Under the pieces are notes generated by a model. It saw nothing but the letters and a program-made list of their open reading frames with translations. It searched no databases and had not been told where the DNA came from. The translations under genes were made by a program, and so were the position numbers. 64,000 bases of DNA from Scleromitrula shiraiana (lineage: Eukaryota > Ascomycota > Leotiomycetes > Helotiales > Sclerotiniaceae): contig JABELC010000007.1 of assembly GCA_028455995.1 (NCBI GenBank), positions 434,001-498,000 on the forward strand, read 5' to 3'. Of the stretch, positions 1 to 12,351 are shown one piece after another (position 1 is the first letter of the stretch; every line of letters begins with the position of its first letter).

Positions 1-2
1 TA

Positions 3-2733
3 AGTATACGGGATCTTGTAGCTTCGGAGCCGCCAGTAGAGGACGACACCGATACACCACGATATTGGAAACCAGCGTTACCAAAGGAAGCTTTTGATCC
101 TCTTAAGTGGGCTGTTCTTATGTCGCCTGATCTTGAAGCAGATGTCAATCGTCTGCTTGTGGGCCAAAGCGATGGATATGATGTTGAGATATGCACTAAC
201 CTATCTGAGATTGCAATTCCTGCTCATAGGTTTATGCTCGCGGGCAGGAGTTCTGTTCTCAGAAATGCGTTCACACGGTTCTCTAGAGATGGCACAGCTT
301 CACTGGCCGATGTCTTTAGCATCGAGAAAGGAGCAGACGATAGGATCAAAGTTATTTTCACTGGTCTAGATTTTGTCACGATTGTCAACTTTTTGATTTA
401 TCTTTACACTGATGCAGTTGTTGATGTGTGGCACTTCACAAGACAATGCCCTAGTATGGCTTTTAGGTTCCGTCAAATAAGGAATGAGTTAATGAAACTC
501 TCCTCACAACTGAAAATGAACAAACTAGAAGCTTCGGTTCGCATGATGACTCAACCTGAGAAACGGTTAGATTTCGATCTGGATAGTGCTATCCAAGATG
601 AAATGTTTTTCGAAGATGGCGATGCTATCGTTGAGCTTGATGGTTCAGAAATGCCTATACATAGTGCACTTGTCTGTCAGCGATGTCCTTTCTTTGACGG
701 TCTGTTCAATGGCCGTGCTGGTGGTCAATGGCTTGCCGGTAGGCGGCAAGAGAGTTCTGATCCTGTACGGATTGATCTGAAACATATCACGCCGGAGGTC
801 TTCGAGCTCGTGCTTCGCTATATATATGCGGACGTGGGGTCGGAGCTTTTCGACGATATTGTTTCTGCTGATATTGATGAATTCTCCGATCTTGTTATGG
901 ATGTTATGAGCGTCGCAAATGAATTGATGATGGATCGATTATCCCAAATTTGCCAACACATATTGGGTAGATTTGGTATGTCCCCCTAATTCCATCGCTT
1001 TTGACTTATATATAGGCAATTCCGGCAGCATCAATGAAATCAAGATTAACGTATTTTATAGTCAATACACGAAATGTGTGCAGCATTGTCAACGCTGTGG
1101 CACCCTGCTCAATTACCGAGCTCAAAGATGCTGGACTTGAGTATATGTGCCTGCAACTTGAGTCCATGCTAGAAAACAAGTAAGTGTATTTGCTCCAGCC
1201 TGGTGGTAATCTTACCTGCTAATTTCATGCAGTCTGCTCGGTGATCTTGATGAGGATTTGTTACTCGAGTTAGATGAGGTCATTCGTGACAATCAATTGA
1301 ATTGCTTACCATTTGCCAAAAGCGGTAGAGCTGAGCTGCTACTACACGAACAATATCCAGATCTGGCCGAAGAAATCGATGATGAGAGACGACGTCGGGT
1401 CGGCGATATGGCGTTCCGTGCTCACCTGAGGGACGATGAAAACAGGGTATCTTCGTCATTCAAGGGACGCATTGGAAGTCTTGAAGATCATGTATCAGCT
1501 TCTCCTAGCTCCGAAAAAGTTAGAAGAAAGTCGAGAGTGATCAAAGATGAGCCATTGAGTCCTAGTATACGCCCCAAGGATTCTATGGCAGATCTTATGT
1601 TTGATATGGATGACGATGATCTTGGGAGTCCGCCTACCTTGAACTCGGCTGTTGATTTGACTTCTGCCTCACCAGGTGGCCCATTGACCCCACGATTCCC
1701 AACAAAAGATTCGATGCGAAAGATTGCGGAGCAGGGTTCACCTACTGGTTCATCAAGTTCAATTGGCTTAGGCATTCAATATGGGCCTGAAACTTCTAAT
1801 AATGGCACTAAAACATGGTCATCTCCCAATCTTCCAACGAAGCTGGACATGAGAGAGATTATGGCCCAAGCATCAGGAACTCGTACTTCCAATCTCTCTA
1901 TGAGTCTTTCGGCTCAGAAAGCTAAAGATGAGGCGAACATTAGATCATCGACTCCTAAATTATCTCAGAAAGAGCGCAAGAAGCAGCAGCAAGCATTCCA
2001 GCAGGCCATAGCACAAACTTCAGTCGACAAAGGTAAAGACAAAGCATCTTCCCCTTGGCAAACAGCCGGCACGGGGTCCAAGACAAATCTCAAGGATCTT
2101 CTCAGCAACGACTCCAAACCCGTATCACTTTTGGCACCAAAATCCACCAACTTGAATTCACCGTCGGTTACTAGACGAACCGCATCTCCAGATACCCGGT
2201 TCTCTGGCCAGCAAAGAACCAAGAGCAGCAGCAGCAGTATAACTAAAGCACAACATGCAGCATCACCTGGTCCATCGAAGCCCGCGTTCCTAACCCCCTC
2301 TAAATCCTCACCGCTTATCCCACACTCTAAATCCTACACAGCTCCAGCCGCTAAAGCCGAGCCTTCTCTCCAATTATCAATGGCTGATATCATTGGCATG
2401 CAACAACGAGAACAGGAAGTTATCAAGGAAGCGGTAGCGAAGAGATCATTGCAGGAAATTCAAGAGGAGCAGGCGTTTCAGGAGTGGTGGGATCAGGAAA
2501 GTAAACGTGCGCAGGAGGAGGAGGCTTCAAGGATCAAGGCTTCCACTGCTGCAAAGGATACGGGGAGGAATCCTAAATCGGGTGGTGGTGGCAGTGGAAG
2601 GGGGAAGAATGGTCATGGTCATGGTGGGGCAAGAGGGAGAGGTGGGAGAGGGAGGGGGGGAGATTCTTTTAGGGGTTGTGGTGGTAGGGGAAGAGGGAGA
2701 TCCTCCCAGGATAAAATGACCAGTGCTAGCTAA
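3..2733 (+). CDS. Tandem BTB/POZ protein, IBtk/Btb3-like (5' end outside the window)
   Basis: Partial gene: the frame is open from the first codon at position 3, so the N-terminus (in this family ankyrin and RCC1-type repeats) lies upstream. Exons read as 3-975, 1062-1179 and 1233-2733; both introns are GT-AG and the frame is kept. Two BTB modules are visible, one around YDVEICTNLSEIAIPAHRF and one around DAIVELDGSEMPIHSAL, followed by a helical segment, a Ser/Pro-rich disordered region, a conserved C-terminal helix (SMADIIGMQQREQEVIKEAV, then an EEQAFQEWW core) and an RGG-like Gly/Arg tail. The tandem BTBs plus the C-terminal helix resemble the inhibitor of Bruton kinase family and fission yeast Btb3, which act as Cullin-3 substrate adaptors; that role is inferred from family knowledge. 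A shorter first intron (976-1015) is possible but gives a weaker protein. Confidence 0.85.
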
Positions 2734-3268
2734 TTTTGCGTTCGTCTGTACATTTTCATATATACACCATTGGGGCGGGGCGAGGTGCTTTTAATACGCA
2801 ATTTGCAGGCGTTGAATTTCATACACACACGAGATTCAATCCAGTGTTGGTCGAACGGATAATTCAGCTGAATTAAATGGAAAGGAATAGAAAAAAAAGC
2901 AAAGCAAAGTAAGATTGTTATATATCTATATGCATTTAGATATTTTGAGAAACAAATATAGACATTTTCACTCCATATCTTCTAGTTGAATGCTCGCTTC
3001 CGAATATTTATATAACTATATTTGATATACGACTACTGTTTTTAAAATTCTTGAATAAGGGTAGATCGTACTTGACATGATATGGATTATGTATAAAACT
3101 TATGCATTTTGAGCACTGTATCATTGTGCATCTGATGCTAGAAAATAAATCGTCAAAAATCCCAAAAATGCACCAGTCAAAAGCCATACTTCGATACTAC
3201 AAAATCCCTTCCACTTACCCTTCAACGATTACAAATACAAGACCATCCCATCCACCCCCAACCCCAAC
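2734..3268. other. Intergenic spacer between convergent genes
   Basis: Convergent 3' ends of the BTB gene and the NACHT gene. The spacer is AT-rich and contains no convincing ORF; probably 3' UTRs and terminator sequence. Confidence 0.5.
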
Positions 3269-3595
3269 TCAACCCGCAACAATCCACTTCCTAACCCTCC
3301 GCGGTTCTAACCTCCCCCCACGTCTCTCAAACATCCTATGCACATCCCCCTCCTTTTTCCTCCAGTACCTCCTCATCTTCTCCCCCAGCAATTTCCTCCC
3401 CATAACCAATACCCCCTCATACATGAGACAAATATTCGCATCCGCGCCCCCCTTCAGCATAATCTCTACTATCTCCAGATGATTACTCACTAATGCCTTC
3501 TCGGCTTCCGTATAAGCCGATCCATGCACGGTTTATTTACTATCCAAGCAGGGAGAAATAGCGCAGGCGTTTCGAATGGCTATCTCAAAGGGTGT
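3269..3595 (-). pseudogene. Stop-separated ankyrin-like tail of the NACHT gene
   Basis: Reading on past the TAG at 3596-3598 in the same frame, the translation continues as TPFEIAIRNACAISPCLDSK, meets a TAA at 3533-3535, then runs as a clean 87-codon stretch (HLEIVEIMLKGGADAN and onward) to a stop at 3269-3271. This segment has an ankyrin-repeat character that completes the preceding RIIQLLLSLGASPN motif. The frame is uninterrupted apart from two stops, each one C-to-T step from a Gln codon, so it looks like a recently lost C-terminus rather than a separate gene. No GT-AG intron that would remove both stops was found. Confidence 0.7.
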
Positions 3596-6307
3596 CTATT
3601 CCCCGTTTGATATATCTTTTAATTTTTTATTGGGTGAAGCGCCTAGGGAGAGCAGGAGTTGGATGATGCGGGGAGAGGGCGGGTAGCGATCTTTGAGGTA
3701 TTCGGAATTTTCCATTTGCTCCATGCTTTGGATGTAATATTCATCTGTTGCAGCGAGAGCATATCCCATTAGAGCCTGGATGGTTACGGCTTTCTGTTTT
3801 GCGGGGAGTTGGGTTAGTTTTGCGCGGACGCAGAGGTAGAGATCCCAGTTTACGGCGATGTGGAGGAATGATTCGATGGGGCCTTTGGGGAAGAGTTCTC
3901 GGGGTCGCCAAATTGAACTTTTGAGTCGAGGTCGGTAGGTTATGGATGCGAAGTTTTCGAGTATCTCGATATATGTATCGGATTTTGAGATATCGGCTTC
4001 GTGCGCATAGTGAAGGACTGTTGTCATGTAGAGGGATAGGTCGGATAGACGGTGCAAGGTGTTGTGGCGAATATCGGCGATCAGCACACATGCGTTCATA
4101 AGAGCTGTGTAGGGCTCAAAACTAGTGTCCGAAACATGATCTAAATATTTCTTGACAATATCAGGTCGTTCCATGTAATCTTTTACGGTCCGATGAAGAT
4201 ATACTACTTGATATCCGTTATCCTCGAAACCAGCCGAGGCCTTCCAACTAGTCTCAAGTAGGCCAGCGCATCGCACTTTGAGATGGTCGGATATTTTCTT
4301 ATTTCGTTCTTGTAAATCTTGCACTTCGTATCGGTCTTTCCCGGCTCGATCGGTGCCATAGTCAAGTGCAAACGACAATGTCAATGTATCGAGTGTCTTA
4401 ACAGTATGCCTGGTATTATGCGAGTATGCTGCCCGAGCAACAAGGAATATTTTCGCTGCTTTGTTGACATAGAACGGCTCGATATTCTCAAACAGAGAGG
4501 AAAATAGAGCTTCTAAGTCCGAAGGTACGGCATCGATACGTTCCTGTAGATCTAATAGACTATCTCTATTGGTTAGCCCTCCTATGATTCCTTCGATGAC
4601 AAGCTTGACCCATAGGAAGACACCATCTGCACGAGATACAATTCTCTCTATCAATAGTGGAGCATGAATGGGTTGCTCGATGCATAATCGTTGGAAATGG
4701 GCGTTCCCTTGAAGTGAGGACTTAACATAAAGCATTATATCTTGTCGAGTCAATTCTTGCAACTTTAAAGACGGCGCTGAGCGAAACGCGTCCTCAAGAA
4801 CCAAAAGTGGGCGGCTTGAGATACAAATCTTCAACCATGAGCCTTGGGCAATGCTGCTGAAAAACTCAGCAATAGATGATTGTGAACCCTCATATTCATC
4901 TAGACCATCAATAAATAAGCAGATTCTGAAATGTTTCACATCTTGGTTGATGAGTATACGAAAGGCAGTCTCAAGTTCAGTAAGATTCCAAGAGACATCG
5001 TCAATGGGCTCAATCTCGTAGTCTGTATGGAATGGCTCAACACTTGTAGAGTACAATTTGGCCCAGCGTTGAGGAAAGCAAATAGGAATTAGGTCGCGCA
5101 AATGTCCGAGGATTTCTGCGAGAAGAGCACGAAGCAATCCACTTTGAGACTTTTGTTCTATCGTGCCACTGTTCCAAAAGTAAAATCTAGCTGTTATGAG
5201 AGGTACAGGTGCGGACCATTGCTGGAGATGCTGAATAGTTGTTGGGTGACCGTGAATGAATCTCATTAGAGTCGATTTACCAGATGCTGCCTTGCCGTTA
5301 ATCCAATAAATGCCTGAGCCTTGACTTAGCCATTCTTGGAAAGAAGACCATGGCGTGTAGCCGTGATTGGTATCATTGAAAAGCCATTTGAATGTCCCTT
5401 GATGTGCTTCCTGGATGGCTTCTTCCCGTTCTTTCATTGTTGGAAATTTCAATTTCTTGAGCAATTCGTCTGCAATCTGGAAGCGGATCGCCTTCTCCTG
5501 CCGTCCGGCGGTTCGCTGGAGCTTGTTAGGGAAAGCTGGACTTGCTAGGACAGTGGCTACCAGCTCGAAGCTTTCATCTTCGTCGACCTTTGCAACAACA
5601 TTCGGAGGGAAAACGTGTCTGTCGGCCTGTAAGTCTACTCGGCCTAGCAATTGAGTGATCGCCAAAGTTTGTTCCTGGACGCTCTTCGAGACTTGGTCTT
5701 GGTGAATTAGCAGTGCAGAAATAATGGCCTGCGTGGAAGCATCTAATTTATCAAAGCGATTGGTCTGATTCAAGGATATAGAATCAATCTGATTTCTTGT
5801 AATGGTTATCACCAAGTAACACGAGACGTGCGTACTGGTAGTTACTCACCTGAGCTTCACGACGATATGCATCTGCAACGAATCCCTCAGTAGACACAAT
5901 TGATCATTGAGAGCCTTGAGTTCGTTCTCAGACCATACTGATTTCAATGCTTGCTTGAGAGTTTGCCATTTTCTACGCTTCCCATGAGCTGTTACCTTTA
6001 GATTGTTCAATTTGTTAGTCAATTCAGCAGATAATTCCCCGGAGCTGATGCAGATTCTCATAAATGAAGCATCATCAGCGACAACTTCCGACATGCCATA
6101 TGATTCAGTTAGAGCTGTAGAAGACTCCGCAAGGCTTTTTGATAAGATCGAAAAGTCGTCCGTCACAAGGCTTAATTGCTGATTGACGGATAAGGCGTCT
6201 TCACCGGATTTGTAGAGTTCGCATGTTCCTGACAAGACTTTGGAGCTGAAATCAACGAATTGAATAATTGTCCCTGCTAAAGATAATGCATCTAAAGGGC
6301 TCATCAT
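3596..6307 (-). CDS. STAND/NACHT NTPase (NLR-like), C-terminally truncated
   Basis: Two exons, 6307-5850 and 5795-3596, joined by a 54-nt GT-AG intron, giving about 885 aa. Residues 1-150 (starting MMSPLDALSLAGTIIQFVDF) match the N-terminal helical domain common in fungal STAND proteins. A NACHT NTPase domain follows, with Walker A GKAASGKST near residue 318 and a Walker B-like RICLFIDGLDEYEG near residue 443. The C-terminus begins an ankyrin-like repeat (RIIQLLLSLGASPN) and then hits TAG. Such proteins are signalling NTPases that sense non-self or cell state and can trigger heterokaryon-incompatibility-type death; that is a family-level role, not shown here. The frame continues beyond the stop with a second stop further on (separate entry), so the protein is shorter than its ancestor. 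Function after truncation is uncertain. Confidence 0.85.
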
Positions 6308-7457
6308 AATGACCGAGTACAGTTTTCCGAATATTGGAAATCATAGGTCTGCTTTAATGTCGGTATCAGCGCGTCAGCCTCAAGTACTTACGGGTAGAGG
6401 GAGAATCCTTAACACCTGCGTTACAGTAACATTGTGCATGGTGAACGACACGGGCCTGTCCTTACATGCACAAAAGTTAAGCCACGAGCAGTCATGCCTG
6501 TGAAGTTTGATAGATGTATCAGTAACTGACAATGTTAAAGTTCAAAATATTGAAAACTTTCAACTTCTTTGACTGTACACGGGGAAAGTCAGAAGATGCG
6601 ATGTCAAGCATTTCAAAAGCATCAAGCTTGGTGGAGGGACCATGGAGTGAGATTGTGTAAGTCAGTCTCAAGCTCTTGGTGGTCCGTGCGATAATGTATA
6701 TATTCCTGACTGAGTATGGAATTTGTACCAACACCACTTTTGGGACGTCAACTTTTCATCGTTTCCATTTTTCCATCATCAATGATATATCCCATACTAT
6801 GTTTAAGTTGGTAAAATGTTTTTACCATCTCAGAAGTTTACAAGCTCCGGAGTAACATTCGCCTTATTTGCTTTTTTATTTTGTTATGGTAGCAAGCTAG
6901 GATAACTATTTATCATGTATTCTAACTTGTGCCAAATTTACTCACTATGGAGATTGCGTAAGATCAGGGTTATAGGATTGAGGTATTGTAGAGCAATCAT
7001 AAGCCAAGATATATCTCACCATGCTTCTTACCTTGGAATTCTGGTATCAACTTCTGTCAACCTTTGCTCAAGTGAGCGAGTAGAGAGAATAGGGGAGTTG
7101 ACATACCTTTTGTTTGTCGTTACTCAAAGAGATCCGACAAACGGAGACTATAGAAATAAGGAAAGCAATGCTGAACGCATCAATATAATTTGGCAAATGC
7201 CTTTGTTCTCAACTTTTAGCTGGGCTCGTTTCTTTGGAACAAGTTCGTGGTCGCTTGATAACCCTTTATGTGATATGGATAGGGACCCGATTGGCTTCGG
7301 TGTTATTGATTTCTGAATATAACTTCCAAGTAATCAAGCAATTAATATATTGCTCATGGTGAGCCGATAATTTTACTGGATCAATAGGAACCCACAATCC
7401 CCTTCCTGCTTCCAGATATTTACCTCCATTATAGCCTCTTTTCCTGCCATAACAAAA
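6308..7457. other. Intergenic region between divergent genes
   Basis: Spacer between the divergently transcribed NACHT gene and the orphan membrane protein; both promoters should lie here. One 133-codon plus-strand ORF at 6915-7316 has no recognisable domain and is treated as doubtful. Confidence 0.5.
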
Positions 7458-8564
7458 ATGAATGGGAAAGGATTTCCGGTGGTACGTGTTTGGGTGCCAT
7501 CTGCGCGTCTTGTTCTACACACGTTTAGGAGCTTGATACACCAGCTTTTTGTTTGGGGGAAAACTGGTACAAAGTGGAGTCGGAAGAACTGGAAAGGATT
7601 GACAATCTGCCTAGCTGTCTACTATGTGCTTGCATATGTAGGAATTTCAAGAGTACACCGTATAAGCAGCGAAAAAGATCAGGCATACATTACCAATCTT
7701 TTGAAAATTGCTGGTGATTTTGGCGACAGTCTTGACAATGCCAATACCTTCAACCCCATACCCCAACAATTCAGAGAAGCTTCTGCAGATCTAAGATACT
7801 ATCAAGATCACTATTCCAGTCCTCTATCGTCTTCTGGGAAAGCTATAAATGACGTTATCGAGACCCTCAATTCAATTGAAGGCAATTGGGATGAGTTTAG
7901 AGAAGATCGTGAATCCGCAATTTATTCCATCAAAGACCATGTTGAAGCCTCTCGAGACAAATTTCAAGCCAAATATGAAGAGACCAATCGACCAGGCTAC
8001 CTCAAGTACTGGCTTCGACAATTCTATCGATTCCGAGTCGGCAGTAAATATCCTGCCCAAATGGAAAGCACGGATTTCAGCAACATAGGCGTAATTCTCG
8101 AACACTTTGTCGAAAAATGGCGAATGCTCGACATTCCTGCACTCAAAACTCTAATAACCAATAATCGCATAGGAAGTAGAGGTGGACTTCCAGGTCAACT
8201 TCGAGCACTTATTAGCCAGTGGCCTTCTCCTAGCTTTCTCTCCTTGTCATTTTATATAAGAAAATGGAGAAATCCACCTATTGGGGATATTCTAGAAGTG
8301 AGAGATAAAGCAGAAAGTGTTCTGGGCTATACAGATAAAATTTACGAGGATATAGCAAATAGTTTAAAAACGTTGGAAAACAATAGATATGACCTGGTTT
8401 CTGGATTTTCGCTCGCACATCTGCGGTCGTTGTTGTTCGAATTCGAGAGAATTATTTGCAGATTACAATCTGCAGATGATAGGAGATATGACAAAGATCA
8501 ATCGTATCAAAAATATGGAGCTAAAAAGCGCGGAGCTTTAGGGGGGTATTTGGATAGTTATTAG
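7458..8564 (+). CDS. Orphan single-pass membrane protein
   Basis: Uninterrupted 368-codon frame starting at an ATG preceded by AAAA. The N-terminus is basic and hydrophobic, and one clear membrane span lies at about residues 48-64 (LTICLAVYYVLAYVG). The remainder is soluble, helix-prone and charged, without cysteine clusters or a recognisable catalytic motif. The basic stretch before the span suggests a signal-anchor with the C-terminus in the lumen or outside, but topology is inferred. I do not recognise the family. A random 368-codon frame is improbable in this sequence, and amino acid use is balanced, so I regard it as a real gene. Confidence 0.7.
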   Translation: MNGKGFPVVRVWVPSARLVLHTFRSLIHQLFVWGKTGTKWSRKNWKGLTICLAVYYVLAYVGISRVHRISSEKDQAYITNLLKIAGDFGDSLDNANTFNPIPQQFREASADLRYYQDHYSSPLSSSGKAINDVIETLNSIEGNWDEFREDRESAIYSIKDHVEASRDKFQAKYEETNRPGYLKYWLRQFYRFRVGSKYPAQMESTDFSNIGVILEHFVEKWRMLDIPALKTLITNNRIGSRGGLPGQLRALISQWPSPSFLSLSFYIRKWRNPPIGDILEVRDKAESVLGYTDKIYEDIANSLKTLENNRYDLVSGFSLAHLRSLLFEFERIICRLQSADDRRYDKDQSYQKYGAKKRGALGGYLDSY

Positions 8565-9283
8565 TCTTGTCGTGTAGAGGTATATGACCTATGTCACGGT
8601 GGGTATTATGTGTGTACAGTATTGTTTTGGTTTTGAATATCCATGTTTCATATATTAAATCAATATCGACTTCGGTGGGTTCTCGTGTTTGGGGATTTTT
8701 TTGCCTCCGACGCTCGTTCCACAGTTCCATTATTTTAGTCGTGAATATGAAACGTGCTGTCGCTGACCACTTGAATCGTAAACTTAGCTTCAATCAGGGT
8801 CTTCTGATCGCGAAGTTTAATGGAGCCCTACCCATTTCTTCGATTACAATTATTGGATCTTTACCTTGTAATACTTTTAAGAATGTTCTATTTCTATATT
8901 AAAGTCATCTTATAATGATCATCCTCAGAATGAGTCCACTGCCAATTTCGACATAGGCGGCGAAGAACATTACAGACCCTCTTATTGATATTCATTACCA
9001 GCCTTCACATACAAGCTTGAATCAGACGCAAATACCATTCAGTGGATGTCTGATATAATGCCTGAAACGTGCATCGGGGTAGGTGCACGTATCCCAAGTT
9101 TCTTTTCCCCAACTTCATATGAAATCTAGTAGTTAAATACAATAAACATGTCTCGACCTTAAATTCATTCTTCAAGAAAAGATCTTTTTCAAAATTCTCT
9201 GTTTTTATCACGAAGTATTTCTTCCGTTTTGCCCCCCATAAAAACACAAGTATACGATTGAACGATTAAATAAGCCAACAACA
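8565..9283. other. Intergenic region
   Basis: No supported gene. Short frames on both strands (8591-8902 and 9005-9247) lack domain features. The right half should carry the promoter of the small secreted protein gene starting at 9284. Confidence 0.45.
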
Positions 9284-9810
9284 ATGTATCTCTCAATATT
9301 TCAGTTAACTCTCCTGCTCATGACATCTTCATCAGCAATAGCAGCAACCCTCTCAGTAAGTTCCAACCAAAAACAACCCAGTCAAACATCATCCACTAAC
9401 ATCAAATTCTCCAGCCAACGCCAACCCCAACCCCCAATCTCACCACCCTCACAACCAGCGTCACATCATCCACAACGACCACCGCCTCAATAATGTACAT
9501 AACCGGGCTAGCCATCCGGTCCCCCACCGCCGACCCCGAACCAAAAAGCTCACTCGACTCCTCCCAATCCTTCGAACGATCTGTTTCCATCCAAGCGGCC
9601 CTCGCCTCTTACGGTTCCTCATTATCGTCGGCTTCAGTTGCTACTGATACTGCTCCTGCTTACACTTTGGCTAGTCCTGGACCAGCTGTATCGGCTGCGG
9701 GGAAGGCTGCTAAGACGGGTGGCGGGGAGAGAGTTGCATGGAAGGGAGAGGGTGTCAAATGGAAGGGAATGGCGGTGGGATTGGTGGTTGGGGGTTGGGT
9801 TTCATTGTGA
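9284..9810 (+). CDS. Small secreted Ser/Thr-rich protein, probably GPI-anchored
   Basis: Two exons, 9284-9355 and 9415-9810, with a 59-nt phase-0 intron (GTAAGT donor, ACTAAC branch, CAG acceptor), encode about 155 aa. Exon 1 supplies a signal peptide (MYLSIFQLTLLLMTSSSAIA). The mature part starts Pro/Thr-rich and is Ser/Thr/Ala-rich, and the extreme C-terminus is a short hydrophobic stretch (GMAVGLVVGGWV) after small residues, the pattern of a GPI-attachment signal. There are no cysteines in the mature part. A cell-wall or plasma-membrane surface protein is the likely role; no enzyme domain is seen. Unspliced, the region gives two unrelated-looking short frames, so the gene is easily missed. 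Confidence 0.7.
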
Positions 9811-12351
9811 AGTGTTGAATATGGATAGAAATGAATGAAATTAGATTGAATTGGATCGGGTCGGATGACCTTCTTTAAATTGGAGTTATTGATTCGGGGC
9901 TCAATAGAAAGGGATTGGTGCCGGGCCGAGAAGGGTTTCGGCTTCGGTTTCGGAGTTCGGATAGGATAGGACAGCATGTCCTTTGGATTTACTGGTTACG
10001 ATACAACTCGAGATAATCTGCATGACACCGAGTGCAGGCACATTCGGACATAAATGTACGGAGCTATGGGTATTGGGATGAAAAGGAGGAGAGATCTTAT
10101 CTGTGAAGAAGATGATGTAACGCTAGGGTTACATTGTATGTAGATAATCTGTTATGCATACAGTATCAATAAACCCGGAGCCTCAATTTCTCACCCGAGG
10201 CCGAGAACTTCAACTCGTGACATTCTATGCAGGTGAGATCGATCGGCTTCTTTTTTGCAATATAAGCCAAGTTTCAAGAGAAAGCTTACTTCTTTCGGGC
10301 ATTGCTTGATTGATATAAGCAATTTAAGCAATTTGGGCGAATGTTGCTCAGCGTTAGATGGGGAATAGCACGTGTTGCACAACAGTTGTAATGGCACGGT
10401 TCTGCAAGATGGCATCGTATTATCATTGATCAGTGTAATGAATGGGTGTCGCTGTGATTTGACCCGGCAGTAACAAAACTGCCATTGGGTGGGTGATACT
10501 ACCTCAGTATTACTTGCTTGATGGGCAGTACCTCGTACCATTTACTTCAAAGGGTTAACGAGCATCGTGTAAGCATTGAAGTCATTGCGGAAACGTGTAA
10601 GCAGGGCACACTCGCAAACGAGATGTGAATCTAAAAGGGGGGTTTAACGAATTGTGACTGTTCTCCAACATCTGAATTGCTGTGATGGAAGTTTCGAAAT
10701 ATCAAATTTGGGAACAGCCTACAGCAGAAAACATGTACATGAGCAACAAAGGTGTAGAAATGATTCCCAGTAAGGTACCAGATGGTGGCTATCCAGACTT
10801 CAATAGGGCAGCACAAACTTGAGATCTCAAAGGCAGTGTACATGAAGACAAATGAACTAGATGGCAAATCACCTACATGACTCTCTGTTCGAGACTCGGT
10901 GATGCTCACAACATGAGTGGGATGCGAACTGACCGTCAATTCAAGTTACACCGTCAGTTCATGTCTGTCAATTCGATTTTTCTCGTCTGCCGGTCAGTTC
11001 AAGATCTAGTATTAATAAGTTCCAATAATACTATAAAATAGTAGGTACTTTCAAATTTCCAAAATATTATTCAAAAAATCTTTCAAAACAACCCCTTACT
11101 TCTTACCCCCCCCCCCCCCCCCCCCTTCACCCATTTCCAACTTCTCCCTCTTCTCCTTGTTTTTTTACTATCTTTCTAATTATGGGATATGAGATGTCAG
11201 ATGATAGTTAGTTCAAGTTATTATCTAGTCAATATAGTCAGTGACAGAACTTACGTGCAGACCGTCTGCTCGATCCGGCAACCCTATGCTATATTGATGA
11301 TTTAATGTTAAATATACATAAACAAACAAACAAACCACAATCTATTAATAGATCCTCCAAATAAAGTTATGTATTGTTATAATATATGAGGAGGTAGAAT
11401 ACTGAGTCAAGATGGAGTATGAATGTGTAATTATGTTGACATCGTATTGGGTTGTGTGAAATACTTGTAACAGTTGATATAAAACCGACATTCGACAATA
11501 TGAGGTCTTTTTTGAGAGAGAAGAGGAAAGCGAGCAATAAAAGGGGGCGGGGTAAAATATTATTGATATTTCGATTAGAATATTGATGTGCATAAACACT
11601 TTACTTGAGACATTCGGTATAAAAAGGAGAAGTTTACTATAATGGCATTATATAATTTTATGCCAGTATGCGATTTCAAGAAAGCAGTAAAATATACAAC
11701 AAGGACGAAATGATAGCAAGAGGGAAAGAAAAAAAGTGAAATCTCAGGATTCAAAACATCAAGCGAAAAACTCTCATACTAATCTCGAACATTGATATCG
11801 ACTTCGAAGTGAACAGATATAGACTCGACTCAACTCAACTTAGCTAAACTTGAACATATCAAACCTCACACAATCTGAACAATTCCTCACTCTCCCCTAT
11901 TCATATCCAAGTATCTTACTTTGCCTTTTTCTTTCATTGCCTCACTTTTTCTTTCACCAACCCCCTAAAGTCAACCCAGTAACCGAACAATTTCCCCAAA
12001 TTCATCTCGAAACAAGCACTCACCAATACACCCCCCGAACAATTGTCCATTCCCCTTTCATGCCAAAAGCTCACACCGAAAACAATCTTCAAGTTCTATC
12101 TATAAATTTCCCCTTCTATGCTCTTCTTAAGAATTCTTCTTATCATCATCACCAGAGTTTCATTCAATCATCTAATCAGCTTTCCGACCATCAATAGATA
12201 GACAGATAAACAGCTAGATACATTGACCGACCCCCTGACTGACACTAACACCAACACCGACACCCTTACAATTCCCATCCCATCCACATTCCCCATCCCA
12301 TCCACGATTCCCAACCCACCCACAACATCTACACCCCCCAACCCACCCACC
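9811..12351. other. Long intergenic region with a poly-C tract
   Basis: About 2.5 kb with no supported gene. It contains a run of 20 C at 11106-11125 and short GTCAGTTCA/GTCAATTC-like motifs repeated at 10930-11000. Several 80-120 codon frames exist on both strands but show no domains, splice partners or plausible composition. The right end is the probable promoter and leader of the gene at 12352. Confidence 0.45.

Noticed and set aside
3102..3482. 126-codon plus-strand frame
   Set aside because: Antisense shadow of the NACHT gene tail with Pro/Ser-rich composition; no domain.
6915..7316. 133-codon plus-strand frame between divergent genes
   Set aside because: No domain, no signal peptide, no splice partner; in the expected promoter region of the next gene.
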